Origin: Brienomyrus brachyistius
Taxonomy: Eukaryota; Chordata; Actinopteri; Osteoglossiformes; Mormyridae
Length of the DNA stretch: 64,000 nucleotides
Reading direction: 5' to 3'
Assembly: GCF_023856365.1 (NCBI RefSeq)
Contig: NC_064549.1
Span: 6,837,608-6,901,607 of the forward strand
The notes beneath the pieces are model-generated. The model saw nothing but the letters and a program-made list of their open reading frames with translations. It did not search any database and had not been told where the DNA came from. Positions 1 to 12,399 of the stretch are shown here, piece by piece. Made by a program: the position numbers and the translations under genes. Positions within the stretch are counted from its first letter, which is position 1. Every line of letters starts with the position of its first letter.

Positions 1-1090
1 CTTCTCCTAAACAGCTCCTGTATGCAAAAGACCTAACAAATAATTTTTGCATTACCACACTAACGAGATGTGCCTCTACGACTACCCTACTCTTTGGTAC
101 CACCTAATGGTGCCGCTTCAATTTTTTTTGATGCGAGTCATCTCAAATTTGATCAGTTCCACCCATACAATACAATTGTAAAGTTTTTCAAGATCCATCA
201 AGTAATTTTTGAGTTATTGAGATTAATGTCTGTGGCACTACCCCAGTCTGAAAGCCATAAGGATTCCTCATTCAGGGAATACGAAAACGCAGTAGTTCAG
301 TCCTGCTGCGATTTAAATAGTGCTGTGATTAGTAGCGACTGCCGACACAGATTCCCAGGCATTTATTATACTTGTGACTGTTACAAAGATGGCTACTTCC
401 TCTGTCTTCCAATAGCTTATAGCAGTGGGTCTATAGTCAGTCACATGCTGCATAGGCTAAAGAACCACTTGCAAAAATTAAAGAGTAGATGGGGGGGGGG
501 GGGGGGGGTGAACAACACTTGTGCAGGGGGAAAACCAGAGAACCCAAAGGAAACTCCTTTACGCAGTAAAAACATGCAAACTCCTCATTTGCAGAGTGAA
601 GATGCGAGTCAAACTCCAAGGTAATGAGGTGCAACTTACTGCTGGTCCATGACGGTAATTTACTCAACAATGCAAAAAGTTACTTTCAGCATCATCATAC
701 TAATGTCACGGCCCAGTAGGCTCTACACAACATGTTCTGCTCCAAATTAGAATTGCCCACGGCAGTATGAAAGATTACAAACAATATTTTTGAAACAAAA
801 ACAGCAGACAAAGCCAAGCATTTTCCTTTTAACGGGCAGGGAGCCGCATTGATTACATGTAAATTTCTATTACATCTGCCTTTGTGCAGGTACGCAGTTT
901 CCATTCAATCTTTTTATCTCATAATAATGAATCATATCATTTAACTATGCTGCCATAATGGAAATATTATAATACATAAAATTTCAGTCACTAACCATAT
1001 TCTTTTACCAATTAATCAAAATCCATATATAGCAGAAAAAGAGGGGGGAAAAAAATCATTAAAAATGGAGGTTGTGCGTTTCACTTTTAC
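1..1090. other. samd4b intron downstream of first coding exon (partial)
   Basis: This is intronic sequence on the 3' side of the first samd4b coding exon; the next exon is outside the window. It holds an 18-G homopolymer at 491-508 and, around 520-640, a decayed minus-strand piece resembling the tRNA-headed SINE described later. A 184-codon open frame at 70-624 runs through the G tract and the SINE relic. It resembles no known protein and is best read as chance. Nothing else is recognisable. Confidence 0.7.
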
Positions 1091-1286
1091 CTGCATTATT
1101 GGCCTCAGCCTCTAGAATGTGGATCTCTGTACAATCTGCCAGCAAGTGCTCCAAGAAGATCTGCAGGAAGCGAGCCTGGGTGCGACTCACCCTCTTCAGG
1201 AGAGAAAGGAGTGCCACGGTCTGCTCACACTCATTCCAGCCTTTGAACCAGTCAGTTAGGACTCCCACCTGGTCTCGGAACATCAT
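1091..1286 (-). CDS. samd4b: Smaug homolog 2 (SAMD4B), first coding exon, partial gene
   Basis: Smaug proteins are cytoplasmic RNA-binding repressors that recognise hairpin elements through a C-terminal SAM domain and recruit deadenylation and translational-repression factors. This exon encodes the first 65 residues plus one base of the next codon. It opens with [20 protein letters not shown] and continues with the helical stretch [20 protein letters not shown], the conserved N-terminal Smaug region. The start is the ATG at 1286-1284, matching the family start. The exon ends at 1091 with a GTAAAA donor. The SAM domain and the rest of the gene lie off the left edge. SAMD4A has a near-identical N-terminus; SAMD4B is preferred because gmfg and paf1 are its neighbours in human too. 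Confidence 0.88.
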
Positions 1287-1443
1287 GGTTAATCCACTTA
1301 GAGGGCCCGGACTGGCACTCACAGGGAGCAAGGATCCCTCGGGTACTCTGGGGTAAACGCCGACTCACACCCTGCCGATCTGCTGCGTCAGCAGCTGTAC
1401 CAAAATGATACCAGATCCTGTCCGTTCGGGGTCTGCTAAACCC

Positions 1444-1566
1444 TTACATGATCATAAGTGAGGCTGATGTGTGTGTGGGGGGGAGGGGGCTGCAAGGCAA
1501 GATGAGGTGTAGAAATGTGCAGAGAAGTATGGGCTGGCTTTGCGGCAATCCAAGTGACGAATTCAT
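1444..1566 (-). promoter_or_regulatory. samd4b leader uORF 2 (40 codons)
   Basis: A second upstream ATG at 1566 opens a 40-codon frame ending in TAA at 1444-1446. It does not overlap the main samd4b frame. It runs through a C/CA-rich stretch (PPTHTSAS). Whether it is translated cannot be judged from sequence. Confidence 0.35.
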
Positions 1567-1572
1567 GAACAG

Positions 1573-1626
1573 TCAAACAGTCCTCTTCAGAACATCCTTG
1601 CAGAATTCCATGCAATCTTCTTCCAT
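1573..1626 (-). promoter_or_regulatory. samd4b leader uORF 1 (17 codons)
   Basis: An ATG at 1626 opens a 17-codon frame rich in acidic residues and cysteine (begins MEEDCMEF) that closes at a TGA at 1573-1575. It ends well before the main start, so initiation here would require re-initiation. Its existence as a translated frame is inference. Confidence 0.4.
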
Positions 1627-2399
1627 GCAGAAGTACGGCCACAACTCTCTGGAAAAAAGAAAGAATATATGAATTCACACTGTCGACAGGCAAATTCACA
1701 CCAGCAAGCAGAATTCTTCAGTCTCGGATCAGTATCTGACCATGAAGAACTAAAAATAAACTATGTAATTAAAAAGATGTACCAAAAGGAGAACTGGAAA
1801 AAAAATGTTGAGAGAACGTAGGTGGGTCAAAGATCGATAAGGAAAAAATATTCAAAATACCAACTACAGAAAATAGTGACACAAGTAATGCAAATCAAAC
1901 CAGTCATCAATGGCCAAAACAGTCAGATGTCTGGCATGTTTGCACACAAGTGGGAATGGTTATGTATGTGAAATACGCAAAATCAAACTTGATTTTGGCA
2001 TGATACCACAGCACGACAAACACGAAAGATTCAAGATTGGTTTATTGTCAATACAATATACACAATATACAGTGTATTGAAATGTCGTTCCACACAGGTC
2101 CCCCTGGTGCATTAAAGATAAAAAATATACCAGAAAAATATAAAACAGATATTTCACATAAATAATAAATCTAACTAAAGAGCATTTAGAACAAACTTAA
2201 GTTAGTTTGCGAGACAAACAAATGTATGCAGCAGTTATACCAAGCAGCTTATTTTCAACGTTATTTGTCATTGTAATTTTATTAAAGAACATATGCTCTT
2301 TAAACACAACTTTGAAACTTCATTAAATACTGTCCTCTTACAGTAAAATATATAATGTAGACTACCAGAAAATGAAATAAATCAAACTGATATGTAAAT

Positions 2400-3525
2400 C
2401 TAATATTAATACAAAAATTGATCACAAAAGAGCCTATGATATGATCTACTTAGATTTCCAGAAGACCTTTGATGTTGTCCCCCACAGACAGCTCTTGCTT
2501 AAGCTAAAAGCTGCAGGGATTTTAGGAACTGTAGCAGCTTGGATCGAAAACTGGTTAACAGACAGTAAGTAACGGGTAGTTATTAGAGGCACAATGTCAC
2601 AGTGGGCCTGCGTTCATAGTGGGGTACCGCAGGGTTCAATTTTAGGATCACTATTGTTCCTAATTTACATTAAATATACAGTAAACTGGTTAAATTTGCA
2701 GACGACACAAAGGTGGGTGGTGTAGCAGTATGGAGGCTATGACGGGATCTTGATTTAATTAGCGACTGGGCTGATACCTGGCAGATGAAATTTAACATAG
2801 ATAAATGTAAGGTAATCCATGCAAGGAGCAGAAATATAAAATACAGATATTTTATGGGTTCCACTGAAATAAAGGTAGCTGATTATGAGAAAGATCTCGG
2901 TGTATATATTGATGCTTCCAAGTCTCACTCTCACCAGTGTGGGGAAAAAATAAAAAAAGGCCAATAGGATGTTGGGTTACATCTCTGTGTGTGTGGAGGT
3001 TAAGTCAAGGGAGGAGATGCAATGATTATATAATTCCTTGATAAGACCCCACCTAGAATATTATGTGCAAGTTTGGTCACCATACCTTAAAAATGACATT
3101 GCTGCCTTGGAAAGGATGTAATGTAGGGCTACAAGAATGATTCCTGGTCTTAGAGGAATGTCTTATGAGGAGAGGTTAGCTGAGCTGAATCTGTTTAGTC
3201 TCGAGCAAAGGAGACTAAGGTTGGACATGATCCAGGTGTATAAGATTCTAACAGGTCTGGATGCTGTACAGCCAAATGGCTATTTCAATATTAGTTTAAA
3301 TACTAGAACTCGTTGCCATAAGTGGAAATTAGCAGAACATTTTAAAATGAATTTGAGAAAACCTTTGTTTACACAGCGTGCAGTTAGAGTATAGAATAGT
3401 CTTCCTGCTAGTGTAGCACAAGCTAAAACCCTGGGTTCTTTAAAATCTTATCTACTCTGATTTGAACAACTCTGAGCTATTAGTTAAGTTCTTCCCAAAT
3501 GAGTTTGATGGGCTGGCCTCCTCTT
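2400..3525 (+). mobile_element. Decayed non-LTR retrotransposon (CR1/Rex-type) reverse transcriptase
   Basis: Across broken frames the plus strand encodes the C-terminal half of a CR1/Rex-like reverse transcriptase. A DxxxxFDxVPHRQLLLKLKA-like segment lies at about 2435-2560. An MKFNIDKCKVIHARS block starts at 2785. A YKIL-type C-terminal block, YEERLAELNLFSLEQRRLRLD, lies at 3165-3230. Several internal stops and a deletion in the catalytic region leave it non-functional. The family call rests on the order of these motifs; the exact clade would need a database alignment. Confidence 0.8.
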
Positions 3526-4734
3526 GTTTATAAATTTCTTATATTCTTAAAAAATTGATAGATGCAGTTCGACACTTTTCCTCTGCACAGAACTTGATTA
3601 ATATGTGCTAAGAAAAAAGTGAAGAAATAAATGTTATTAATGCAAATCATCGATATGAATGAGATCCCAGTGATAGACAGACTCCAGTGCAAAATGCAAA
3701 AATAAAATCTCAAAGCAAAACTGAGATTATGCCAATTGTGCCCTCTTGTGTTAACATTAATAACTGATTTTGTGCCAAGGTGCATTGTTACACCCCTACC
3801 ATGCGTATCGCCATATTTTTGAATTGCAAAACATTGTGCCACGGTACATTTTTACACCCCTATTAAGCAGAGTCACTGATTTAGATTAAATGGGTTTTGC
3901 TCTTCCACACAGGTGTAGTCAACATAGAGGTGCTTTATAAGCAGGAAACAGCTGGATGAACCAAATTTGTCGAATACTTGTAAAAAAAACATGGATGGTG
4001 GATTATGCATAAATTATATTACAATTTTAAGCAGAAAATATTTCCAGAGCAAGGAACATGCCATCGCACATGTAGAGTGTCTATGGAAACAAACATTTCC
4101 TGATACAGCTTCTGCAAGAAGAAAGTTATTTGAAGATTAGAATTTTGAGTATTGTTAGAGCAATATTAGAGTACTAAAGCAAACACTAAGCAGATAAAAG
4201 GCACAGTACATAAACTACTGTTTTAATACAGCATTAGATACTATTCCCATATGCAATTTCAGTCAACCTGTTCCTCTGTAATTTTTGCTTTCCCCAGCGA
4301 GGGGATGCTGCCTTCCAAAATGCTTCCAAAGCTTTTTTCATATCGACATCAAAAAGTGCTTAACTCCAAAAACTAACCACTTTTCCCCCATGAGCATTAA
4401 ATGAACAATGCACACAATATAGCAGTTTTGCATTATTAATATAATCTCATTGTTCAAGCATATACTTGTAATCCAGGCTCCATTGCACCCCATATCCATG
4501 ATAAGTAGTTTTGCAGTGGTTGTTCAAATCGTTTTTCAGCATTCACCGTATTGTGTTTACTTTATCCGCACTTCCAACTGTGGGTTTAATGAGAAATGCA
4601 CCTTTCCGAAAGATGTTGTGTTGTATGGGTTTGATCTTTTCACTGCGTGGAAGGACCAGAAATATCACCAACCAGGCTAAGGAGCAATAAAAGAATGTTG
4701 AACCTTAAAACGAAGGAACAATCAGCAGCAAAAG

Positions 4735-4985
4735 TAGCCGTGATACTTTATTAATCCCTGTAGAGGAATTCTCTTTGCCTATCCCATCTTGCTCGCCATG
4801 AGACACACAGACAAACATAAAAAATAATAATAATAAATAAAAAAAAAAACTATTGTAACAATGAAATGCTCTCCACATAAAAATGACTGAGGTAAAAAAA
4901 AAATAAAAAAAATCAAGATAAATCATGTCAGACAACTGACATCCGAAATGTGACCAACCAACCAACAACATTCAAAATAGACTAA
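4735..4985 (-). mobile_element. Rex3/RTE-type LINE 3' end, minus orientation
   Basis: Read on the minus strand the segment ends with AGGGATTAATAAAGTATCAC, the type of 3' terminus seen in fish Rex3/RTE elements (ATTAATAAAGTATC). A-rich simple sequence at 4820-4915 lies on its 5' side. No coding part is recognisable. Confidence 0.55.
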
Positions 4986-5054
4986 TAGAATGATAAATGC
5001 ATACAACACCCTGGTTCCACGTGTGCTAAAATGCCTACGACATCATATTGCTAG

Positions 5055-5185
5055 AAAGGCGCCCATCAAGGGGAACAGAAGTGTATCAAAGGCATCAGGT
5101 GCACCATGGAGCACTGTGACGACCATCATCAATAAGTGGAGAAAATGCGTCACCACAGGAACAAGACCAAGAACAGAATGACCCT
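5055..5185 (+). mobile_element. Tc1-like transposase fragment, DNA-binding HTH region
   Basis: The plus frame gives NRSVSKASGAPWSTVTTIIN followed by KWRKCVTTGTRPR. This is the helix-turn-helix and linker pattern (SxSKxLxxPxSTVxxIIxKWKxxGTTxxxPR) of Tc1/mariner transposases. Only this N-terminal portion remains. Confidence 0.6.
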
Positions 5186-5321
5186 GCAAAGTTAAATAAG
5201 AGGAGAAGCAATAATATGCACAACAAAAATTTTATGACTTGCGAAAATTTCTGGCTGGTACTGGATTCCCATATGTTCCACTTGCCTGGGCTGTGGCGTA
5301 GGCAGGCAAGATGGTCTAGGG

Positions 5322-5702
5322 CAGTGGTTCTGAGCCACTGTGACCCAATTTTATACAATGCCAGCTCAGCCATGACCCTATATCAAGTGTAGGTCTAAAT
5401 TAACGCTATGATCAGGCTCACAGTGCACTCTGCAGTTTTCCGCCATTCAATGCCTAGATGCACAAATCTGACTGGATGTGTAAGTGAATTTAACGTTAAG
5501 CATCTGTGGTTTGGCTTCTTGGATTGGTTGAGTGTTCACTAGTTTTGAACTAAGCATTTACAGACCTAGAATCCAGTTAATTCTAGGATTGGGGCTGGGA
5601 AATCTGATTGTGGATCAGTATGAGAGTGTGCTGGTTTTAAAATGCTTAAAATGCCATGTGACCCTTTCAGAACTTGCCGCAACCCAAACTTAAGAATCGC
5701 TG
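5322..5702. mobile_element. Non-autonomous hAT element with 8-bp target duplication
   Basis: The 381-bp element begins CAGTGGTTCT and ends AAGAATCGCTG, imperfect terminal inverted repeats of hAT type. It is flanked by GTCTAGGG (5314-5321) and GTCTAAGG (5703-5710), an 8-bp duplication with one mismatch, the length expected for hAT transposases. There is no transposase frame inside, so it was mobilised in trans. Confidence 0.8.
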
Positions 5703-7264
5703 GTCTAAGGAAAATATTTGTGCTTGACTTTAATGGTTCGCAAAACCCCTGAGAGTTCAAATGTTTGGTATGGGCTTAAAGTTGCTTAGATAATGCACAA
5801 CTACAATCAATGCTACCTAAAGATACTACTTCTGACTGGACCTGTGTCAAATTCCTCTCTTCCTGACACTTCTCATTTTTGTCAATGAAAGTGGCAGTAC
5901 ATTTTGCCATAGTTTTTGGTATCAAATTATTTATCCTCTTGTGATTAAAAAAAAAAATGAAAAATGTCAGTTTCATCAATGAAATTAGCCCAATTGCTGG
6001 ATTCTACCACAAAACCCAGTCAAAGGTCAGGCCTCAAACCCTCATACGCTGCAAAATGAAGAGTTTGCTACAATTTCAAAGTCAAGGTGAGAAAGCAGAT
6101 AGACCTACTGCTGAAGTAAATGCAAAAGGTGTGTGGTGATGAGTGTGAACACTTAAGCTACCAGGGCTTTGTAGGTCAAAATAACATCATGGTAACTGTC
6201 TCCTCTTAAAATGTCATTGGTTGTAAGATCACATAAAAAATAAAAAATTCAAAAATGTCTGATGTTATGTTGATTTCGGGAATAGCGTGACGAACCTGCT
6301 CATTCAACAAGGGTGTGCGGATTGTTAAATCCACAATACCCAAGCAAGTCATTTGAAAAAAATTCTTCAGAAAGGACAGAACTAGGGTGTTGGTAAACCT
6401 AAGCTTTGCGTTGAGAAACATTTCATGGACAGCATTCCCTATTTTTTTTTTTCATACTTTTCTACATCTTGTGCGGTTCAGAAAGCTAGCAGATATAGGG
6501 AGTACTAGTCTTCTACATTACAATTGATGAAATGTTTCATGTAGCTGAAAACCACAGTTCGTAAATCACTCATTCAGTGGTCTTTTGCTACCATTCACAG
6601 GTTATACAGGTTAACTCAGAAATACACTGTGGTAGCATACAAAACTACTAGCTGTTCTAGTTAAAGGAACATGTTTTCTGTATCAGTTGTAGTCTTTTCT
6701 GCTTAATTAGTGTATCAACACTTGTATATTCCTGATTACTAGCATCAACTAAGAAATCTTAACAGTAATAATAGGCATTTGGGTCAACAATTCTAATCTT
6801 TGAAAATTAACTTTGGCTCAAAATTGAATATGGGGAGATAACGCATTTTACTGTTATCAATAATAATACATCTATCATAAATTAATCTTACGACATTTTC
6901 CCAAATACCAGTCTTTCAAATCAGTGCCAGGAAATGACATAGGCAAAATAAGTAACCATTAATTAACTTTGCATAAGATTTTCATTCTTCTATAACACAA
7001 GGGGCCTTATTAATCAAACATTTATCCCACACCCCCCCTCAATACAAAAGGAACTTTGCTGGCTGAAATTTCCTGTTGTTTCAAATACTAATAATGGCAC
7101 CAACAGATCAAGTCAAACCAGAAGTTCAATGTGTGTCACTCAGTTTTACTATAATTAAATACAAAAGCACATTAGAGGAAAGAACATGTCATCATGTCAT
7201 ATTGTTCTATGAAGACTGCATGGCAATTGTTTCCAGTAAAACAGCTAAAAAGAACCAAAGTGAA

Positions 7265-7345
7265 TTAGGGCTGCAGCTATCGATTACTTTAGTAATCGAG
7301 TATTCTATAGATTATTTCATCAATTAATCGAGTAATTGGATAAGA
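7265..7345. mobile_element. hAT-type element terminus
   Basis: The stretch GGGCTGCAGCTATCGATTAC with the following TAATCGAG repeats has the internally palindromic pattern of a widespread fish hAT element end. Only this terminus is visible. Confidence 0.5.
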
Positions 7346-8044
7346 AATACTTTAGTCTTCAAGAGCAATAGAAACAAATAGAAAAAAGCCAAATTTCTTA
7401 AAATGAACAACTCATTGGTTTCCTTTTTAGAAATTGTATAAAGTTTAACGATTAGACATATCTGTCAAATGAACTAAAACCTTTTAGTACATTTATGTAC
7501 ACATTTGTAAAAAATTTTTTTTAATTGATTTTATGTACGTGGGACTTTCAGAAAAAACTGATACATACCTTGGATCTTTAGTTAGCATATATAGGCTATA
7601 AGTCAAGCCACAAATAACCGTAACAGTGCAGGCCTCTATTGAATACAACAAAATTGTTTCCATCTTTTTTACAAACCAGAAGTCATTATTTTCAATTGGA
7701 GCATGCTAAAACTTAATTCCTTAATTTTTATTTAAAAATCATTTGAGAAATGTACATAGGAATGTTAAACTTTCATACAATTTCAATCATTTTCCAGTCG
7801 AAATAACATACAAATATTGTATAATGTTTCATAAAGGATGCCAAGCAAAACATGCCTTCCAGTTTATCTACTTGTATAGAAAGCACCCACACCTCTCATA
7901 AGTGTCCAGTGATCAAAATCCATTGTCATTTTTTATCCACAAGACAAGCTAAATTTGGCAAACATTACATATACTGGTAGTTTTTGCAATGCCCCATGTA
8001 CACCTCACACTTTAGGGACAAAGAGACCGGGTGAGCGTAATAAG

Positions 8045-8072
8045 GGTGTGTGTGTGTGTGTGTGTGTATGTG

Positions 8073-8121
<49 letters not shown>
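8045..8121. repeat. (TG)n then (TA)n microsatellite
   Basis: About 11 TG units are followed, after a short GTATAA bridge, by about 22 AT units. It lies in the samd4b first intron. Confidence 0.95.
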
Positions 8122-8125
<4 letters not shown>

Positions 8126-9339
8126 TGTCAATATCAACAAAAAGAAATTTAATTTTATTTCAATGATAAGCAATTCAACATGACGGAGACAAAAAGTGAA
8201 GATAGCAGCACTTAAAAGCGCATGTCAAAATGTCACTAGACAAAGGTTTTATTTTCAGGCAAATAAATTACCACAAAAAAATTTAAGATATTTTGCCATA
8301 AGTTTGGTAGTAAATCCACATTGAACCATGTGACCTGAGAAGAGCTGCAAAACTATAGTTTAATCAGCAGTGCAGTCACTGTAATCATGAAGCCATTGAT
8401 AACCAGAATAGCTTAATACTTAACGTTACCCTGCATCAATAGTAAAGGAGAAAGCTAGCCGTGATAACTGCCAACAGCTAAAGCTGAAGTTATACTTTAA
8501 ATGGAACATCCCTCCCCCCCCCATTATCAACAATTAGTATTGGCCAATTTTGATTCAAGTGACTGGCAATTGGCCCCAAAAGCCCTGATCGCAGCGGCCC
8601 TAGACAAAAACATAAATTGGAGCAACTGAATCAGCTTAACCATGGAAATAGTGAGTTAGTAGACATTTATGTTAACTGCATAATCTGTACTTAATTTTTT
8701 AGAGTACAAATCAATCAATATGCAAGAACAGTTCAGCTAAAATACAAAGCCTTTAATCTAAAAACAAAATTAAAGCACATTATGCATGACTTAAGAGTAC
8801 CAAAAACAGTTTTCTCCTGTGACAACTGGCCTCTTATCAAAGCCTCATGCTTACTATAGATTCCGCAGAGTCCGAAAGATGAAGGCTAGAAGAAAAACAA
8901 GCATTCAAAAGTAGTCAATCAACTGGATATAAGCATTCCTATGCATACTCTACATTAGTTCTGACCTGGTGGAGCTCCCTGTTTCCATCCCTAGTACCAC
9001 ACTTCCACAACAAGAGAAGACAGAACCATTCCTCGCTGAGGTACAGCACAACATCACGACACGCCTGGCAGGAGGGGACAAAAAATTCCAAATAAAAAGA
9101 TAAATAAGCAAACAGGGTGTGGAACGAAGATAAAAGGCAAGGCCAGTATGTAATACACCAAAGATCAGAATAAGCTAACTGAAGTCCAAAAGACATAAGA
9201 AATGGAATCATTCTATCTGCTATGGGACAGGAATGGAAAATAGCAAGTGATTGACTGTACAAAAAAAAAAAAAATATATATATAAATCACATGAAGGTTG
9301 ATCTCTGAGCTGGAAGAATGGGGTGTTTAAAATCAACTA

Positions 9340-9801
9340 CAGTAAAATCCCGTTATAGTGGACTCGCTTATAACGGAATATCGTCTATAACGGATGAGGT
9401 CTGCTGGTCCCGACCGCGCCTTTAAGAACATGTAGAAAAAGCATCGGATATAGCGGACTCGCATAACAGAATTTCGCTTATAACAGACAAACAATTAGCC
9501 AATTTTAGCTGTAGTTTTGATCGGCTATAATGGGCATGCAGGTTCCGCCTACAAGGCACGTGGCGTGCCGGTGATATCCAGCGCAGATACGTATTCGGGA
9601 TTATTAATAGTCACGCATCTGGTCAGGTAAAAATGGATTACTACATGTACAATATAATAATCTATACCATAAGTGTGTCTGCTGGGGTGTGGCATGAGTA
9701 AATGGTGTCCTGTAGTTGTGTTCTGGGCATCCAGCAACTCTGGATATAACGGACTTTGGGTATAACGGTCCCTTGAAGTCCGTTATAACGGGATTTTACT
9801 G
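9340..9801. mobile_element. pogo/Tigger-type MITE, 462 bp
   Basis: The ends are CAGTAAAATCCCGTTATA and its reverse complement TATAACGGGATTTTACTG, flanked on both sides by TA (9338-9339 and 9802-9803). This is the terminal and target-site pattern of pogo-family Tc1/mariner relatives. Extra copies of the TATAACGG(A) motif occur just inside both ends. It carries no transposase frame. Confidence 0.88.
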
Positions 9802-12399
9802 TATTATGAAATCACAATGCAACTAAAAAGAGCTGTTATGGAAGAAAGCAAAATGTGCATCTCTCTCTAAATACAATAAGGCAAGGATGATTTTTTTTTT
9901 TTTTTTTTACAGAAACCAAAAATGCATTTACTTTGTTTTATTGATTTCAAAACAGTACAGCTATTTCAAAACACTTTTCAAAAGTACAGCACTGTACAAA
10001 TTAAATTAGTTAACTGTGCATAATTCAAATATGCTATAATACAGCACAAAATATTCAATTGTATTTATATAGCACATTTTCACAACGTTACATTGTCTCA
10101 AAACGCATATTGTAATTTTGTTGCTGCATCTCAGTGGCTCATTTCTGGTGGTTTATCATAAGCTTTGATGAGTCTGTTTGTCATTGACAGAAAATGACTT
10201 GTCTTTTTCCTGGTCATGTCCTCTGTACAGGCCGCATTAGCCTCAGGTAGCTAGTTAAAAGCACACAGGTTACCACAAGGCAAAGTAGGGCAATCAAAGA
10301 AAAATAAAGAAAAAATTAAGTTTTAATTTTTCCATATGTTGTCATATTTCAAAAGACCTGAAATGAACACTGTAAGCAGACTATTTGATTACTATAAGGA
10401 AATTATTTAAACAGTATTTGCAGTTGGTCACTATATCCATGATCACTATAGCTGGTTTACACTGCATCACATTCATAATAATCATCAAGTACGATAAATT
10501 CCACAATTTTCCAATATATTATGAGTTTGCATTGTCTGCACTAAATTCTCTTTTGATAAACGATTGCATTATTGACAGACTAGCATTATTTGGCATTACT
10601 GCAGCCTTCTTTATTAGAACAGATCTGTTTTTCAGAAACTCTTCATACTCCTCACTCTTGGTTTAAGGTGAATCAAATTTGTTGTGTTGAAATATTTATC
10701 AGTAGATCCTCATTGTGAAATTTCAGCACAGCAATGTTTGCAAAATGCATTTGTAGCATTTTCCATAACGTTTTAATGATTCCACTCAGCAGATATTTCC
10801 ATATCTGTTTAGTATGTGGGTGTCCAAAGCAAAACGGGTCAGCATTTTAATGGGAATTACTGGCAGTAAATATCGGCTCATTTTTAACCATAGGCCGATT
10901 GTTCCTATATCGGCCAATACCGATAGTTAGCCAGTGCCACTGGTGCTTCTCTACTTACAGATAAAACTGAACATCCACAGGAACATTTCAGAAAACATTA
11001 AGGGCATTTCAACTTTGCCAAATTAATTAGTATGTGATATTGTTTATGAAAGCGCCAACTTAGTGATAGTTTCTTTTCTGGAAAGGCGATCTGTGTCAAG
11101 GATTGTGTGTTAACACCAAAGCCTAACAAAATATCCTTTCCTAGTTAGACAACACAAATTTTCTAATTAAATGCTGTTGCAGCAGGACTGTTGGCTGTTA
11201 AACTGAATTTCTTAAAGGGCAGACATTCATAATAACAGACCATATGTTGCCTACACAATGTTTATAGACAACATAATGTCAAACATTTCACACGATATGT
11301 CCTGGGTTTGTGAAATTACTCAAAAAAAAAAAAAAAAGAAAGAAAGAGATCAGATACTCATATAATGGAAATAGCGGCTCAGTTAAATTATCCCTAAACA
11401 CAAATTTCATGTAGAGGAATAATTCAGAAATTACCAACCCAGCCATCTTTTACATAAATTATTCTTTTACTTATTATTGAAACAAAAACAACAACACCGG
11501 GACAGAATATAAAAAGGACATATTAAGAAAGAATTTCAAAAGGCAAAAACAAGCTTAGAGTATTCTGTCTCACATTTGGCTTTAAATCATGCAATTATCC
11601 ATTTTCATAAATGTTAGATATTGCTGAAACACAATAAGGATCAAGACTGGTATCTGACAATGCCCAAATATATTCAATAACTACAGAACTCTGGCCATAA
11701 CAGCAAAGTACAGTTAACCACTCCACTACGCTCTGTTATCCTGTAAGAATGCAATACAAATAAAGTTCTAATTATATTTATACATATACATTAGTAATAA
11801 AAATGGCACAGATTTACCGGACTACAAAATCGATGTTAGAACAAACCTGAAATTGTGAGGAAAAATGTATGTATCCTAAGGAATTCTGAATTTCGATCAT
11901 CAAAATCACAAGTCTCATTTAACAAACACACATTTTGCATTGTCATATCTTTACTGAACAAATGTGATCAAAGAAAACAAGCAGGCTATTCACTATTTTC
12001 AAGAATTACTGATACTTTTAAAGTCTAAAAAAGTACTAACTTGGACTCAGTATTCAAACCTCACTTGACTCTGAAAAGTTAATTAGAATCCGCAATCCAC
12101 AGTTTGCTTGTCTGTACAGATGTTTGGCTATTGTTTTAATGTTCAATATTAATTTCTTTGTGGAAGCACAGCCAAAGTGCTTTGTACTTTTGGGATGGAG
12201 GTGCGACTCTAACTGTCTGGTCTCCTCACTAACCATCATCTGTGTCATCTTACACCAAATCGTTACACCAATAAAAGCTCGTTGAAAAGCAAAGTAAGTG
12301 AACCTCAAGGATGATGAGAAAAGGGTAACTTGTGTTCCATTAATGCGCCATATAAAAATCAAAAAGCCATACAATTTTTGTTACCTGCACTTTTCCAAG

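Larger units (their letters stand above)
1287..1648 (-). other. samd4b: samd4b 5' leader within the first coding exon
   Basis: Upstream of the samd4b ATG the exon appears to continue to a 3' splice site, a pyrimidine tract followed by CCAG with its AG at 1650-1649. That gives a leader segment of about 360 nt. It contains two short upstream reading frames, listed separately. The acceptor choice is inferred from the pyrimidine tract; an AG two bases further into the exon is also possible. Confidence 0.6.

Noticed and set aside
70..624. 184-codon open frame at the left edge
   Set aside because: It runs through an 18-G homopolymer and a SINE relic, lacks domain or family resemblance and lies inside the samd4b intron. 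Judged to be chance.
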